A stretch of DNA of 64,000 nt, from positions 5,758,001-5,822,000 of the forward strand of contig SCHM01000001.1 in the NCBI GenBank assembly GCA_004123355.1, written 5' to 3'. Position numbers and translations under genes: made by a program. Every line of letters begins with the position of its first letter. Position 1 is the first letter of the stretch. This document shows, piece by piece, positions 22,300 to 34,209 of the stretch. Source of the DNA: Amphirosellinia nigrospora. Taxonomy: Eukaryota > Ascomycota > Sordariomycetes > Xylariales > Xylariaceae. The notes beneath the pieces were generated by a model, which worked only from the letters and a program-made list of their open reading frames with translations, searched no databases and was not told the origin of the DNA.

Positions 22300-25200
22300 A
22301 TGGCGACTCGGCTTAGTGAGCCTATTGCGATTGTAGGCAGTGCATGTCGCTTTGCCGGTTCTGCATCGTCTCCATCTAAGCTATGGGAGCAACTAAGACA
22401 GCCTCAAGATCTCCAAAAAGAAATTCCTGAAAACAGATTCAGGTGGCAGGGCTTTTATCACCCGGACGGCACATACCACGGGCATAGCAATGTCAAGCAT
22501 GCGTACTTTCTGGACGAGGATCCTGGCGTCTTGGACGCAGAGTTTTTCGGCATCAGACCGGTAGAGGCCAAAGCATTAGATCCTCAACAGAGGGTCTTGT
22601 TAGAAGTTGCGTATGAAGGACTCGAATCTGCTGGCATGTCAGTGCCGGCGCTGCGGGGCAGCGACACTGCCGTCTACGCCGGATCTATGGGTGACGATTA
22701 CGCGAAAATGATTCTTGAGGATATCCAGGACGCACCGACTTATTACGCAACAGGAGCAGCACGGAGTATACTTTCCAACCGAGTTTCGTATACGTTCGAC
22801 TGGCATGGGCCGTCCATTTCGATCGACACAGCTTGCTCTTCAAGTTTGGTTGCAGTCCATATGGCTTTACAAGCTCTGCGAGCGGGTGACTGCCGGATGG
22901 CACTGGCTTGCGGTACCAACTTGATTCTGGGACCGGAAAATTTTATCATCGAGAGCAAATTGGGCATGCTGTCTCCGGACGGGCGCAGTCGCATGTGGGA
23001 CCAAGGGGCTAACGGCTATGCTCGTGGTGATGGTGTTGCCGTTTTATTACTTAAGACCGTGCAGAGCGCCCTGGAAGATGGCGATGATATTGAATGCATT
23101 ATCCGTGAGACGGGTCTGAATCAGGATGGTGCTACTGCAGGTATTTTCTTTCGCTTAATCTTGTGTGTTTCATTGTCTCTTTTGAAAATCTTGCCGGCGA
23201 TTCCTTTTCTTCTTTAGTTATAGCTAAAGCTAACACTATCACGCAGGTATAACCATGCCTAGTGCCTCTGCACAGACAGCCCTGATACGCAGGACGTACG
23301 CGAAGGCAGGTCTTGACCTCCTTCGGCCCGAAGATCGACCTCAGTTTTTTGAGGCTCATGGAACAGGTACACCTGCTGGTGACCCTATAGAAGCCGAGGC
23401 CATACATAATGTCTTTAGTATTGCGGATGACGACCACAAGTGCGAAAAGCCACTCTACGTAGGGTCGATTAAGACGGTATTTGGGCATACAGAAGGCACT
23501 GCTGGCATTGCTGCCGTGCTCAAGGCCAGTCTAGCGATCCAGAACAAGACAATTCCCCGAATCTTTTATTTGAGAAATTGAGTGATCGCGTCGCTCCGTT
23601 CTATAAACAGATCGAGATCCCTCGGAAGGTGTTGCCATGGCCGGACGTTGCCGGTGGAACAAGAAGAGCTAGTGTTAACAGTTTTGGCTTTGTAAGTCAG
23701 AGCAGCTCTTCCAGGCCTCTTTTAGTTTCAGGACGCTTGACAAAGGGCCTAAACTCGGGAAATCTCATTACGTGATGAAGTTACTGACAATTACTAGGGA
23801 GGTGCAAATGCGCACGCTATTCTCGAGAGCTTCGATACTGTACAGAATATAAACGAAGCCGACAGGTCGTTATTTACCCCTTTCGTGTTCTCCGCATATT
23901 CCGAATCATCGCTTGCCAATATGCTCCGCAACTACGCCGCATTTTTAAATGCAGATGAGAAGGCTATCAATACCCATGACCTCGCCTGGACGCTGCGACA
24001 CCGCCGGTCTGTGCTAGGCTGGCGGGCGTCAGTTGTCGCATCGTCCCCTCACGATCTGGCCACTAAGTTACTCGCTCACATCAATGACCATGAGTCCAAT
24101 GTTGGTGTTAGAGCTCTTGCTGACACTAACAATAGAATTTTCGGCATCTTTACTGGCCAGGGGCTCAGTACATGCGCATGGCCGCTGAATTGATACAGTA
24201 CTCTGAAACTGCCAGAAACATCATTCAAGAGCTAGAGTCATTCTTACAAGAGATTCCTGATGGAGACGCCCCTACTTGGTCTCTGGCAGACGAATTGCTG
24301 GCCGAACCCGTCTCGCGAATACAGGAGGCCGCTATTTCGCAGCCATTGTGCACCGCAGTCCAGATTCTCCTTGTTGATCTTCTGCGACTAGCTGGAGTGC
24401 GCTTCCATGCGGTCGTAGGACACTCTTCAGGTTAGTGTTTCCCTATGCCGATCATAGACAAAAGCCCGAGTGTCTAATCACTAAAACTAGGCGAGATCGC
24501 GGCTGCTTATGCTGCTGGCTTCCTAACTGCTCGGGACGCCATCGTGATTTCATACTATCGTGGCGTACACCTCCGCCTGGCCTCGAGCCCAAATGGTTTT
24601 GATATCAAAGGTGCAATGTTAGCGGTTGAAACGTCGCCCGAGGATGCTGCCGAGTTATGTGCAGATAGCGTCTTCAAAAGCCGTGTCGTCGTTGCGGCAG
24701 CCAACTCGCCCTCTAGCGTGACTTTCTCCGGCGACGAGGAGGCAATCTTAGAACTAGAGGAGATACTTCAAGACGAAGGAACTTTTTACCGCCGTTTAAA
24801 AGTTGATAGAGCATACCATTCCCCACACATGCTACCTTGCTATGACCCATACGTAACCTCATTACGTCGGTATGGCATCAAGCCATTAACGCCGGAACCG
24901 AACGACTGTGTCTGGTTTTCTAGCGTCAATAGTAAAGCTGTCGATGTCAGCACGACGGGTTTAGGCGACACATACTGGGCTGAAAACCTGACCAGACCTG
25001 TTTTGTTCTCGCAAGCCATCGGCGCTGCGCTCGTGGCGCGGCCCTGCGATGCGGTGCTGGAGGTCGGACCACACCCTGCTCTAAAGAGCCCCGCAAGGTC
25101 AACTATTCAGGAAGTTCTCGGTAAAGACCTTCCGTATCATGGAACACTCACGCGTGGGAAAACAGCTGTGGAAGCTATGTCTTCTGCTCTTGGGTACCTG

Positions 25201-28200
25201 TGGTCTTATCTCGGCCCCTCGTGTGTAGACCTCGATAGCTATGAGCGTGGTATGAGGAGCGAGAAATTTAGTTATCATCTTGTGAAAGGACTGCCCTCAT
25301 ACCCTTGGAACCATGGAACTAGATACTGGCACGAGTCTCGCGCCTCTCGCAAGTTACGGAACGAGTCGGTCGGTGTTCACCCCCTATTGGGCCATCAGTC
25401 CGCTGATAGCGCATCCCATCATCTCGGTTGGAAGCACTTACTTCGCGTCAAAGAGATGCCATGGCTTGTTGGCCATCGGGTTCAAGGCCAGATCGTCTTC
25501 CCCGCGGCTGGCTATATATGCGCGGCTGTAGAAGCAGCTCTCTATATGAGCGTAACCGCAGGCAGAGGCCAAGAGGTTCAGTTGCTAAAGCTTCATGAGT
25601 TTGTGATACATCAGGCAATCGTCTTCGACGAAAATGATGGGGGCATAGAAGCCGCTATCTCCATTGTCAACATAACGAGTCAGCTTCCACACCGAGTGAA
25701 AGCCCACTTCACGTACTCTGCTGCTGTCTCGCCAGAACAAACAAATGACCTCGTACTGGTCGCAAGCTGTGATATCGAGGTGGAACTAGGCAACACCGAC
25801 GAGAAACTGCTGTCTGTGCGCAAAAGCGAGCCGCCCCATATGATAGAGGTTGATCATGAGCACTTCTACTCTGCTCTGAAGGATCTGGGATACGAATTTA
25901 GCGGCCGTTTCCGTTCCCTATCAACAATGCGACGAAAACACGCGCGGTCGAGCTGTTTAGTCCTGCCAGGGCCAATTGAAGAGGATGATGAATGTTTATT
26001 AATCCCCCCTTCAGAATTAGATGCTTGCCTGCAGTCTATTATGCTGGCTTATAGTTATCCCTACGACGGCCGCTTACGAACCCTTCACTTGCCAACCACC
26101 ATCGGCGAGATGGTTTTTAACCCCGCAGCATTGCGTGTAGCGTCCGAAGCACAGGATACTTCATTTTCGATTGACGGAACCGTAACATCAAGAAAACTGG
26201 CCCAGCGAGGAATAATCGGTCATTCTTACGTAACTCGAGGCTCTTCTCAGCATATCGCTATACGAATCCGAGACGCCGTTTTCATTCCCCTGGGAAATTC
26301 AGGGACAGACGATCGCAAGATTTTCTCCAAGGCAAATCTGATTTGTGACCAACCTGACGGTATAGTAGCTGCGCGTGGTATACCTTTGACCGAAGAGAAT
26401 GGCGTCACAATAGACTTGCTTGAAAGAATAGCTATCTACTACCTCAGGAAGTTTGACCAGGATATACCTAGAGGTCACCCAGCGAGATTCCAAGATCCGA
26501 CAGACAGTTATCTTGCATTTGCAAGACACACCGCGAGTGTGGCAGAAGCTGGGACACATAAATGGTATCATCAAGACTGGCTGAATGATTCTTTGGAAGA
26601 CGTAATTGAAGCCAGTAAGCCGTTTTCGCATTGCCCGGATGTCCAGATTATGCACCTAGTTGGGACAAAGATGCCCTCCGTCTTCGCCGGGGAAAGCACG
26701 ATGCTAGAATATTTCCGCGCCGACGATAACGACATTCTCGATCGTTATTATGTAGATGCATTGGGACTAAAACAGTCCGCTACCTGGCTGAGTCGGACTG
26801 TGAAGCAGCTCACGAATCGCTATCGGCACATGAATATACTTGAGATAGGTAGGTCTACTTATCTTCGTAGCTAGACTTGTCTTTGACTAACAACTGATTT
26901 TAAGGGGCTGGCACGGGAGGAGCGACGAAGGCAGTGTTTAGGGAGATAAACTCGAGCTTTTCCTCTTACACATATACGGACATCTCAGCAGCCTTTTTCG
27001 AAAATGCCTCTTCGACATTTCGCGAACAAAGACCGAATGGCATTTAAGACATTAAACGTAGAGAAACGACCCTACAGAGCAGGGCTTTCAGAAGGCACTT
27101 ATGATTTAGTTGTATGTTTCTTCATTCTGCACGCCACAAGCGACATCACCCGCTGCCTTCGTAACATTCGCAAGCTACTCAAGCCCGGTGGCTATCTCAT
27201 TGTTGGTGAGGGCCAAAACGCTTGGGAGGGTGCTGCGACAATGGGTTTTATCTTTGGACCCTTGTCGGCTGGTGGGTTGGAGCAAAAGAAGGAAGAATTC
27301 TGTCACCCTACGTCCCAATTCAAGATTGGAACAAGCACCTCCAGGCCGCTGGTTTCTCTGGGGTGGACACTACTCCACCAAAAAATTCCAGGATTCTTAT
27401 AGTGTTTTCCACTTCGTTTCTCAAGCTGTTGATGATTATGTGAGCTTCCTACGAGAGCCTCTACGTGCGTCATGGGAGATGCCGATGATCGAGAAGCTGA
27501 TCATTATTGGTGGACAAACAACTCGCACTTCACATCTTGTCACTGGTCTTCAGGATATATTTGCATCACAAACTTTTGCCACGCAATGTCACTCTTTTCC
27601 GACGCTCGTGGATGTTGACTTACTGTTCGTGGATGCGAGCTCTACGGTTCTTTGCTTGTCAGAGCTAGACTCTCCGGTTTTCAAGGATATAACAGGAGAC
27701 CGCTTTATGGCTCTCAAGAGTCTATTTCAGTCCGGAAAGACACTGCTATGGGTGACGAGCGGCCGATTAGCAGACGAACCTTTCTCGCAGATGACAGTTG
27801 GACTGAGTCGTGTGGCGGCTAACGAAGCACCCGATTTGAGAATTCAACAGCTCGAGATCACAGATCTAGCAGCAACGACGCCAGAGTACTTAGCCGAAAC
27901 TCTTTTACGCTTCCATGCTACGGGCCGAAAGAACGATAACGTTCTTTGGAGCGTAGAACCCGAGATAATCAAAGATAGTGACGGCCACCAACTTATCCCC
28001 GACTCGAACAGATACCAGAGTTGAATGATCGTTACAACTCAGACCAAAAACTCATTTCCCACGAGGTTGACTTCCAAGAATTGAATCTTCCTGTCTCTTT
28101 GGAGTATAATGAAGGCTCTTACATTGCCAGCAAACTACCGTTGGACGATGACTCACTCGTCAGAAGCGAATGCGCCGAAGCATTAATCAAGTTGCGCACA

Positions 28201-31200
28201 AATTATTCCACTATATCCGCCATTAAGACCTCAATTGGAAATCAGTTCATAGTTCTAGCTTCGTGCCAAGAAACTGGCATAGAGTACCTAACGCTCGTGT
28301 CAACCGCGGTTCCAAGTACATTCATAGCCCCAAAGAAGTCCCTGGTCGCCTACTCGGCTCTTCCAGGTCTTTCTGACAAGGACTACCTCTCAACAGTGTC
28401 TGCGCATCTCGTTGCCGCTGAAATTCTTCGCTCTCGACACAGAGGGCAAACCATCATGGTCCATAATGCACCAGAAATCATCGCTCATACGCTTGCCTCC
28501 GAGGCCTCAGATAAAGGGGTTAAGATTGTCTACACAACAGACCTCACCGAAAGAGAAACTGAGCTCTCCTCAATTCGACTGCCCCAGCACATAACACAAG
28601 CCGACGTGGCCGAGATTTCTCTACCGGCGAAGCTGTCGTCTTTCGTCGGATTCTCGGAGGTAGACACGCAAACATCTAATAATGAACAGGTTCTCATGAA
28701 ATGCCTCAATGGGCGATGCCAGAGTTTCTTAACTGCGAAAATGCTCTATTCTCCAACACCTTCTGAGTCTTGGTCAGCCCCCACAGATGCAAAAGAAGAT
28801 TCGACGCATCCAATTCTTGAGGCCGTTCAACAGATCGCAAGGTCAGATCGGAGAGAATGTGCTACTTTCCCTGATATAACTCTCTCGATGCTTTAGTTAG
28901 GGCGGCGGGTTGGGAGACTCGCTTGGCATAGTGGACTGGGCGAACACCGCGCTGCTGCCCGTCACTATTTCCAGACTTGATAGAGTGCCCAGGTTTAAGA
29001 GTCATGGTACTTACTGGATTGTTGGATATCGCGCGCTTTGGGCATTTCGTTGGTAGATTGGCTCATCAGTAATGGTGCTATGAACATCGTCATCACCAGC
29101 AGAGACCCAGAGATTGACTCGGGCTGGATTTCCGCTCATAAGCGAAAAGGGGTGAATGTTGTGGTGCTGCCTTGGTAAGATTCCATACCCCCAAACCGAC
29201 GGAAATAGGTAATGTTTACTAACAATGCCATTTAAATCGTTTTAGTGATATCATGAACGAAAGCAAGCTCCAAGCCGCTCATACTCATATTTGCGCTACT
29301 CTTCCCCCGATATTGGGCGTTATTCAGGGAGCCATGGTGTTGCATGACACGCTGCTTCGCAACATGACATTCAAGCAGTTCAGAGAGGTTATGGGGCCCA
29401 AAGTTGACGGAAGCATATATCTAGACAGAATTTTCTATGATACTGATCTCGATTTTTTCTTATTAGTCTCATCAATAAACTGCGTCATTGGTAACGTCGG
29501 CCAAGCAAATTACGCAGCAGCCAACACCTTCATGTGCGGCCTTGCCGCCCACCGTCGCAAACGAGGGCTACGTTCGGCAGCAGTCAACATCGGCGCTATC
29601 ATCGGCGCCGGATACGTCGCACGGCAGTCGCGAAAGGAACAAGACAGCATCGTCGAACGATATCTCCTCCAGCGATTGTCCGAGGAGGATTGGTGTCAAG
29701 CAATTTCGGAAGCTATCGAGGCTTGCAGGCGAGACTCTCCACACGGTCCCGAATTGACAACAGGCCTCACCGAAGTGTCTCTCGAAGCTGCATCTGCGCC
29801 CAATGCACCTAATTGGTGTTCTAATCCTAGGTTCTCGGCCTTCGTGACCGCGCAAGAGGCAGTTATAGACGAAGAGCAAGATGATGTAGCATTGGCACTC
29901 AGCGAGCAGCTACGCCAGTGTCGGTCAGAACTAGAAGCTTATCAAGTTATTGAGGGTACGTACATCATCACTTTGTGAAAAGTTAACCTATGTACTAACT
30001 CGAATCAGGTGCATTCGCCACCCAGTTACGTGTTGTTCTACAGGTATCAACTTCAAATCAGGATCTAATGGCCTCGCGCGGTAACGAAATCGGCTTGGAC
30101 TCCTTGATATCAGTGGACATCCGATCGTGGTTTTTAAAACACTTACAAGTCAATGTTCCAGTATTGAAAATAATGAGCAACAATAGCATGGCATCACTGA
30201 TACAGTATACGATTGAGAATTTGCCGCCAGAGCTTTTACCCAGCACGAACGGTGAGAACGCCGCCCCTCAAAACTCGGAGTCTCAGACGACCCCTATTCG
30301 TATCAATGGAGACTCGCCATCTCTGGACTCGCGAGACGATGAAAACCCCTCTTCAACGCTGCCTGCTAAATCGAAAATCAACGGTGCAGAGAAAAGTAAA
30401 ATCACGAATGGGAGTCCAATTGATTGGAATTTAGAGTCTCGTCCGCCCGCAGACATGGCTGACGTGATCATCAATGCCGAGGTTCAGCCAGTCCGTTCTC
30501 CTCCTCGCATCATAGTCCTGACCGGGTCTACTGGACTCCTCGGGCACCACATGTTATCTCATTTCCTATCTTTTCCAAGCGTGGAGAAGATCACTTGTCT
30601 AGCAGTCCGCTCGCTCCCTCTCCGTTTAAAACAAAACACACTTCCACATGATCCGCGCATTTACTACTATAGCGGAGACCTCGCCGATCCGCTCCTCGGC
30701 TTGTCCGACAAAGAAGCCGAAGAAATTTTTGCCGAGGCCGATGTCGTGGTACACAACGCCGCAGATACGTCCCATCTCAAGCACTACGTCGACGTCCGCG
30801 CCGCTAATGTTGGTTCGACGGTGGCGCTGGCACGGCTTTGTCTCCGGAGGCAGATCCCCTTGCACTACATCTCGTCAGCCGGCCTAGGCATCTACCACGA
30901 GAAGAGCTCAACATCCGGTTTCCCCCCTAGCTCCATCATTGTCCCGCCTGAGAAGACGCCGGACGGTTCATTCGGGTATGCATGCAGCAAGTACGCGTGC
31001 GAGAGGTTCCTTGAACGAATGAGCGAGGATTATGCGATGCGGATCGTTATTCATCGGCCCGACCACGTTCGGGAAGGAAAAGATGCCATTGGCCCTACAG
31101 CGGACAAAGATTGGATCAATGCCTTCCTGGCTTACGTGAAGAAGCTGAAAGCCGTGCCCGCTATGGAAAGAAAAGACGGAGCCCTGGATTTGGTTAATGT

Positions 31201-31516
31201 GCGCAGCGTGTGTGAGGATATCTCTAAACAGCTGTTTGCCAGTGACTCGAAGCCGGGCGGCGGTGCGAGCGTCACGTACGTACATGAGGTAGGTGATGAG
31301 GTGATCCCGCTTGATACGCTAGCAGCTCTTGGCCTCGACGACCATGGAGAGCGCTACGATGTCGTCCCGCGAGCAGAATGGATGACCAGAGCAATATCAA
31401 TGGGGCTGCATCCTGGTGTTGCGGCGCTTATCGATGGCATGGCAGAAGGAGGAGAAGAGTATCCCAAGCTTTTGAAAGGTGCAAGCTCATCTCTACATGC
31501 GAGCGCTCGTACTTAG
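22300..31516 (+). CDS. Highly reducing polyketide synthase, KS-AT-DH-MT-KR-ACP-R
   Basis: Seven exons: 22300-23140, 23247-23691, 23798-24430, 24491-26848, 26905-29174, 29246-29955, 30009-31516. About 2,925 residues. KS: DTACSSS (Cys179), [20 protein letters not shown] then [19 protein letters not shown] with LDACLQ. C-methyltransferase: [24 protein letters not shown]. The following region (about residues 1,850-2,150) has no NADPH-binding ER motif, so enoyl reduction must come from elsewhere. [34 protein letters not shown] with the phosphopantetheine Ser. R domain: [28 protein letters not shown], an SDR-type reductase for reductive release. Nine frame breaks (about 23557, 24162, 27029, 27258, 27382, 27999, 28880, 28902, 29024) mostly fit one missing base in a C, G or A run; 27029 needs two. 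The AGLDSL-R end and the neighbouring enoyl reductase point to a betaenone-like aldehyde or alcohol product. Confidence 0.92.
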
Positions 31517-32034
31517 CTACCTTGTTTTCAATATAGTTGATCCATGTAACATCTCCAAAATACAACGTCACCAGCATCCAGTCAGATTGTGACAGCTCCT
31601 AAAAGTCAATCGAATCCAACATATATGCACACAATAACTTTCAAATTCTAGGACATTATATTCTATCAGAATACCTCTAAAGTAGCCGTATAGTATATAT
31701 AGGGCGCCTATACATCTAGTTGGGCTTAAACACTTCTGCAGAGATGCATTCAGTCGCAAGACAGGGTGATACTGGCTTGTCAATAGAACTGGTGACTTGC
31801 TCATTAGTCGCAGAAGCAAATCCTAACAACACCACCACTCCCTAGCAAGTAAAAATAGGGAAAGCCAAATTTCAAGTCCCCAAAGGCATTCAAGATTATG
31901 ATCTAGAATAAATTTTAATGTGGAGTTGAGTCCAAACGAAGAGAAGAAGTACCAGCCCGTCTCAATACTCCTTGTCAGGTTATCTACCGGCCTCATATCC
32001 GTGAGATGATTTCTTGGATTGACATGTATCATCT
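31517..32034. other. 3' region between PKS and convergent TPR-MYND gene
   Basis: AT-rich spacer of about 520 bases. No gene or repeat recognised. Confidence 0.45.
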
Positions 32035-32700
32035 CTAAGCTGCAGGCTTCACAGACGCTTCTTTGGACGCATGCGCCTTGCAGAGAGGCTTGTGTCTGTC
32101 CTTCCAATCTTGCGCTTGGCATTCCCTACCACAATAGAATGGTGCTTGACAAGCCGCGCAGGTGCTGAGTTGGGCTCGAGGAAGCATGCCGATTTTGGGA
32201 CACTAAACGGTGTACATAGTCGTTAGCTTTTGGTTTCACAGTGCATGAGTTATGTTCTTGTAACTCACCAGCTCATTACTGCATAGCATATGTCCTTTCT
32301 CCGCGCCTCGGAGTCGCACTTCCCGAGCCTCTCTAAAACGACCCTGCGCCTCTCGAAGGGCGCCGACGTTCTCTCTTGTAGCGGCAGCATCCAGATTCCA
32401 ACTCTCTCTCTCCCGTACCACCAGGGCCTTTTGAAGGACCTCATCAGCTTCGTCAAGTCTCCCCGCTCGAAGAAGCGCTTCACCCATCCCGTTGTAGGTA
32501 AGAGCAGCTTGAATAGATGATTCAGGGTATGCCCGCAGCTTAATCGCTAGTGCCTCACGGTGCAATGAGATGGACTCTTCGAATCGCCCCATCTTCATAG
32601 CTCGCGAGGCGGCGTTGGACTTGGAAACGGCACTCGTAGTGGCCCCGAATAACGCCGCAGGATCGACATCGCGCATATCGGAAGTGATGATATTAGCCAT
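32035..32700 (-). CDS. TPR protein with C-terminal MYND zinc finger
   Basis: Exon 1 is 32700-32269 and exon 2 is 32202-32035. The 66-bp intron has a GTGAGT donor and a TTTAG acceptor, and the join is in phase (SNEL-CPKIG). The first 145 residues contain tetratricopeptide-like helices (AASRAMKMGRFEESISLHRE, then AALTYNGMGEALLRAGRLDE). The second exon encodes a MYND finger with the Cys/His pattern CAACQAPFYCGRECQAQDW and DRHKPLC. The protein is about 200 residues, with no frame break. TPR and MYND domains both bind proteins, so a scaffolding role is likely, but no partner can be named. It converges on the PKS and marks the likely cluster border. Confidence 0.85.
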
Positions 32701-33520
32701 GATAATATGGTGGGTGAAACAGAGAATATGAAGATCTGCTACGTAGTTCTGAAGGATAAATTGTCAGAGTAGTGAGAGGGCGGCTGGAATATATATCCAT
32801 TCTTATACAATACCAAGTAACCGGGAGAGGTTTTTTTTTTTTTTTGACATGTGGTGATGACAACTCGATAAGTTGTGCCAATCGCGCCAGGGAGATGCAA
32901 GCATTACAGATAACCAGAAGACGTTGCGAAGGGAATTCACAACCGACAAGTCAATTCACACTCCCATTCACACAAGACGGTGATTTCGCACTCTAATCGA
33001 TCCTCTTGTGTGAATAGCGGTGAACCCTCTGATGTTGAGTAGATCATTAAAGATGATCAATGCCTGTTGATAGATTGGTAATTGTATATACTAGGTTGGG
33101 ATAATTAGGTAGGTAGGTATTCCAGCTATCAGCTGATAAATTGTTCCCCTCAAGGTCACAGGAGATAATTTCACCACGGATCCTTCTTCGCATACAACCA
33201 TGCTATATTACACACGGCTTCCACTGCGGAATGGTCAAAATAGTCTATACGCGCATTCGTGAATTTGTAGCGGTTAAGCGTAAGAGTTTGGCGAGCCTTC
33301 GATTGTTTGAAACTTCTTGAATAGTTGATTGATTTCTACATACTCTATCTGTTCGATGTTCTATGTCATCAAATTCCGAGCATTCGTATGGATGTGATAA
33401 ACTAACTTATCTCAACATTGCTATCCACCTAAATTGACTCTTTACTTGTAGCCCTTACCTAGGTGGGTCAGGAAGCTTTTCTATTTCAATTGTTCAATGG
33501 CACAGCAACGAGCATACATA
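32701..33520. other. Intergenic region
   Basis: No gene. Contains a run of 15 T's at about 32831 and TAGGTAGGTA repeats near 33108. It presumably includes the TPR-MYND promoter. Confidence 0.45.
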
Positions 33521-33580
33521 TAAGCTGATATTAACCCACCCCTTGTAATCTGAGGGTACTTGTGCTTGAATCTACACACA

Positions 33581-33716
33581 AAGCTGAGGTTAGCCTACCC
33601 CTGTCAACCCGAGGGTAATCGTGCGTTTTTTTAGGTAGATTTGACTCACAGAGTACTTAGCCCACACACCGATACCCTCGGGTGGACAGGGGTTGGCTAA
33701 CCTCAGCTTGTCTGAT
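33581..33716. mobile_element. Short foldback (MITE-like) element
   Basis: A 136-bp unit with imperfect inverted ends of about 42 bases. The left arm reads AAGCTGAGGTTAGCC... and the right arm ends ...GGCTAACCTCAGCTT. There is no coding capacity. A diverged further left-arm copy lies at 33521-33562 (AAGCTGATATTAACCCACC). Confidence 0.7.
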
Positions 33717-33732
33717 TTCTCCTTCCAAGAGG

Positions 33733-34139
33733 AATCAGACAAACTGATATTAGCCCACCCCTGTTGACCTAAGGGTAGCCGTGCACGAAATACTGTACCT
33801 TTTGGAGTGGATCAGATACAATGCTAACCCTTTACGAAATAGCGAGCCTAGCAAGGCGAGCGGCGGACCAAAACAACTCTCTTTCCGGAGTGGGGGTCGG
33901 CGCGAAAGGGCATGCCCCCCGGCTCTGCCCCCGGAGTTCAAAGGATTGAAAAAGAAAACTGATTCGCGGCCACGCCGCCTAGCACCGAGGGTGACCTTGA
34001 ATCTGTATATAGAATTGTTACGTTTACCATGTATTGATCCACTTCACGGAGTCTACAGATAAGCTGATGGTAGCCAACCCTGTTAACCTGAGGGTACCAT
34101 CAGGTCAACAGGGTGGGCTAACATCAGTTTGTCTGATTC
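33733..34139. mobile_element. Foldback (MITE-like) element of the same family, nested
   Basis: A 407-bp unit bounded by AATCAGACAAACTGATATTA on the left and its complement (ending ATCAGTTTGTCTGATT) on the right, about 45 bases each. An extra inward arm at 34055-34098 forms an almost spacer-free hairpin with the right end. The internal 270 bases are GC-rich with an open frame but no recognisable domain. No clear target duplication was seen. Confidence 0.65.
34055..34138. repeat. Perfect-looking hairpin of two abutting foldback arms
   Basis: The arm GATGGTAGCCAACCCTGTTA is followed directly by its inverted relative (AACAGGGTGGGCTAACATC), meeting at GGTACCAT. This is either the junction of two elements head to head or a recombination product of two elements. 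Confidence 0.75.
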
Positions 34140-34209
34140 CCCGCAGAGCCTGCGAGAACAACGTAAGATGTCGCAATTGTAGGTTTGTGCATTTTGGAAG
34201 TTGATCTCA

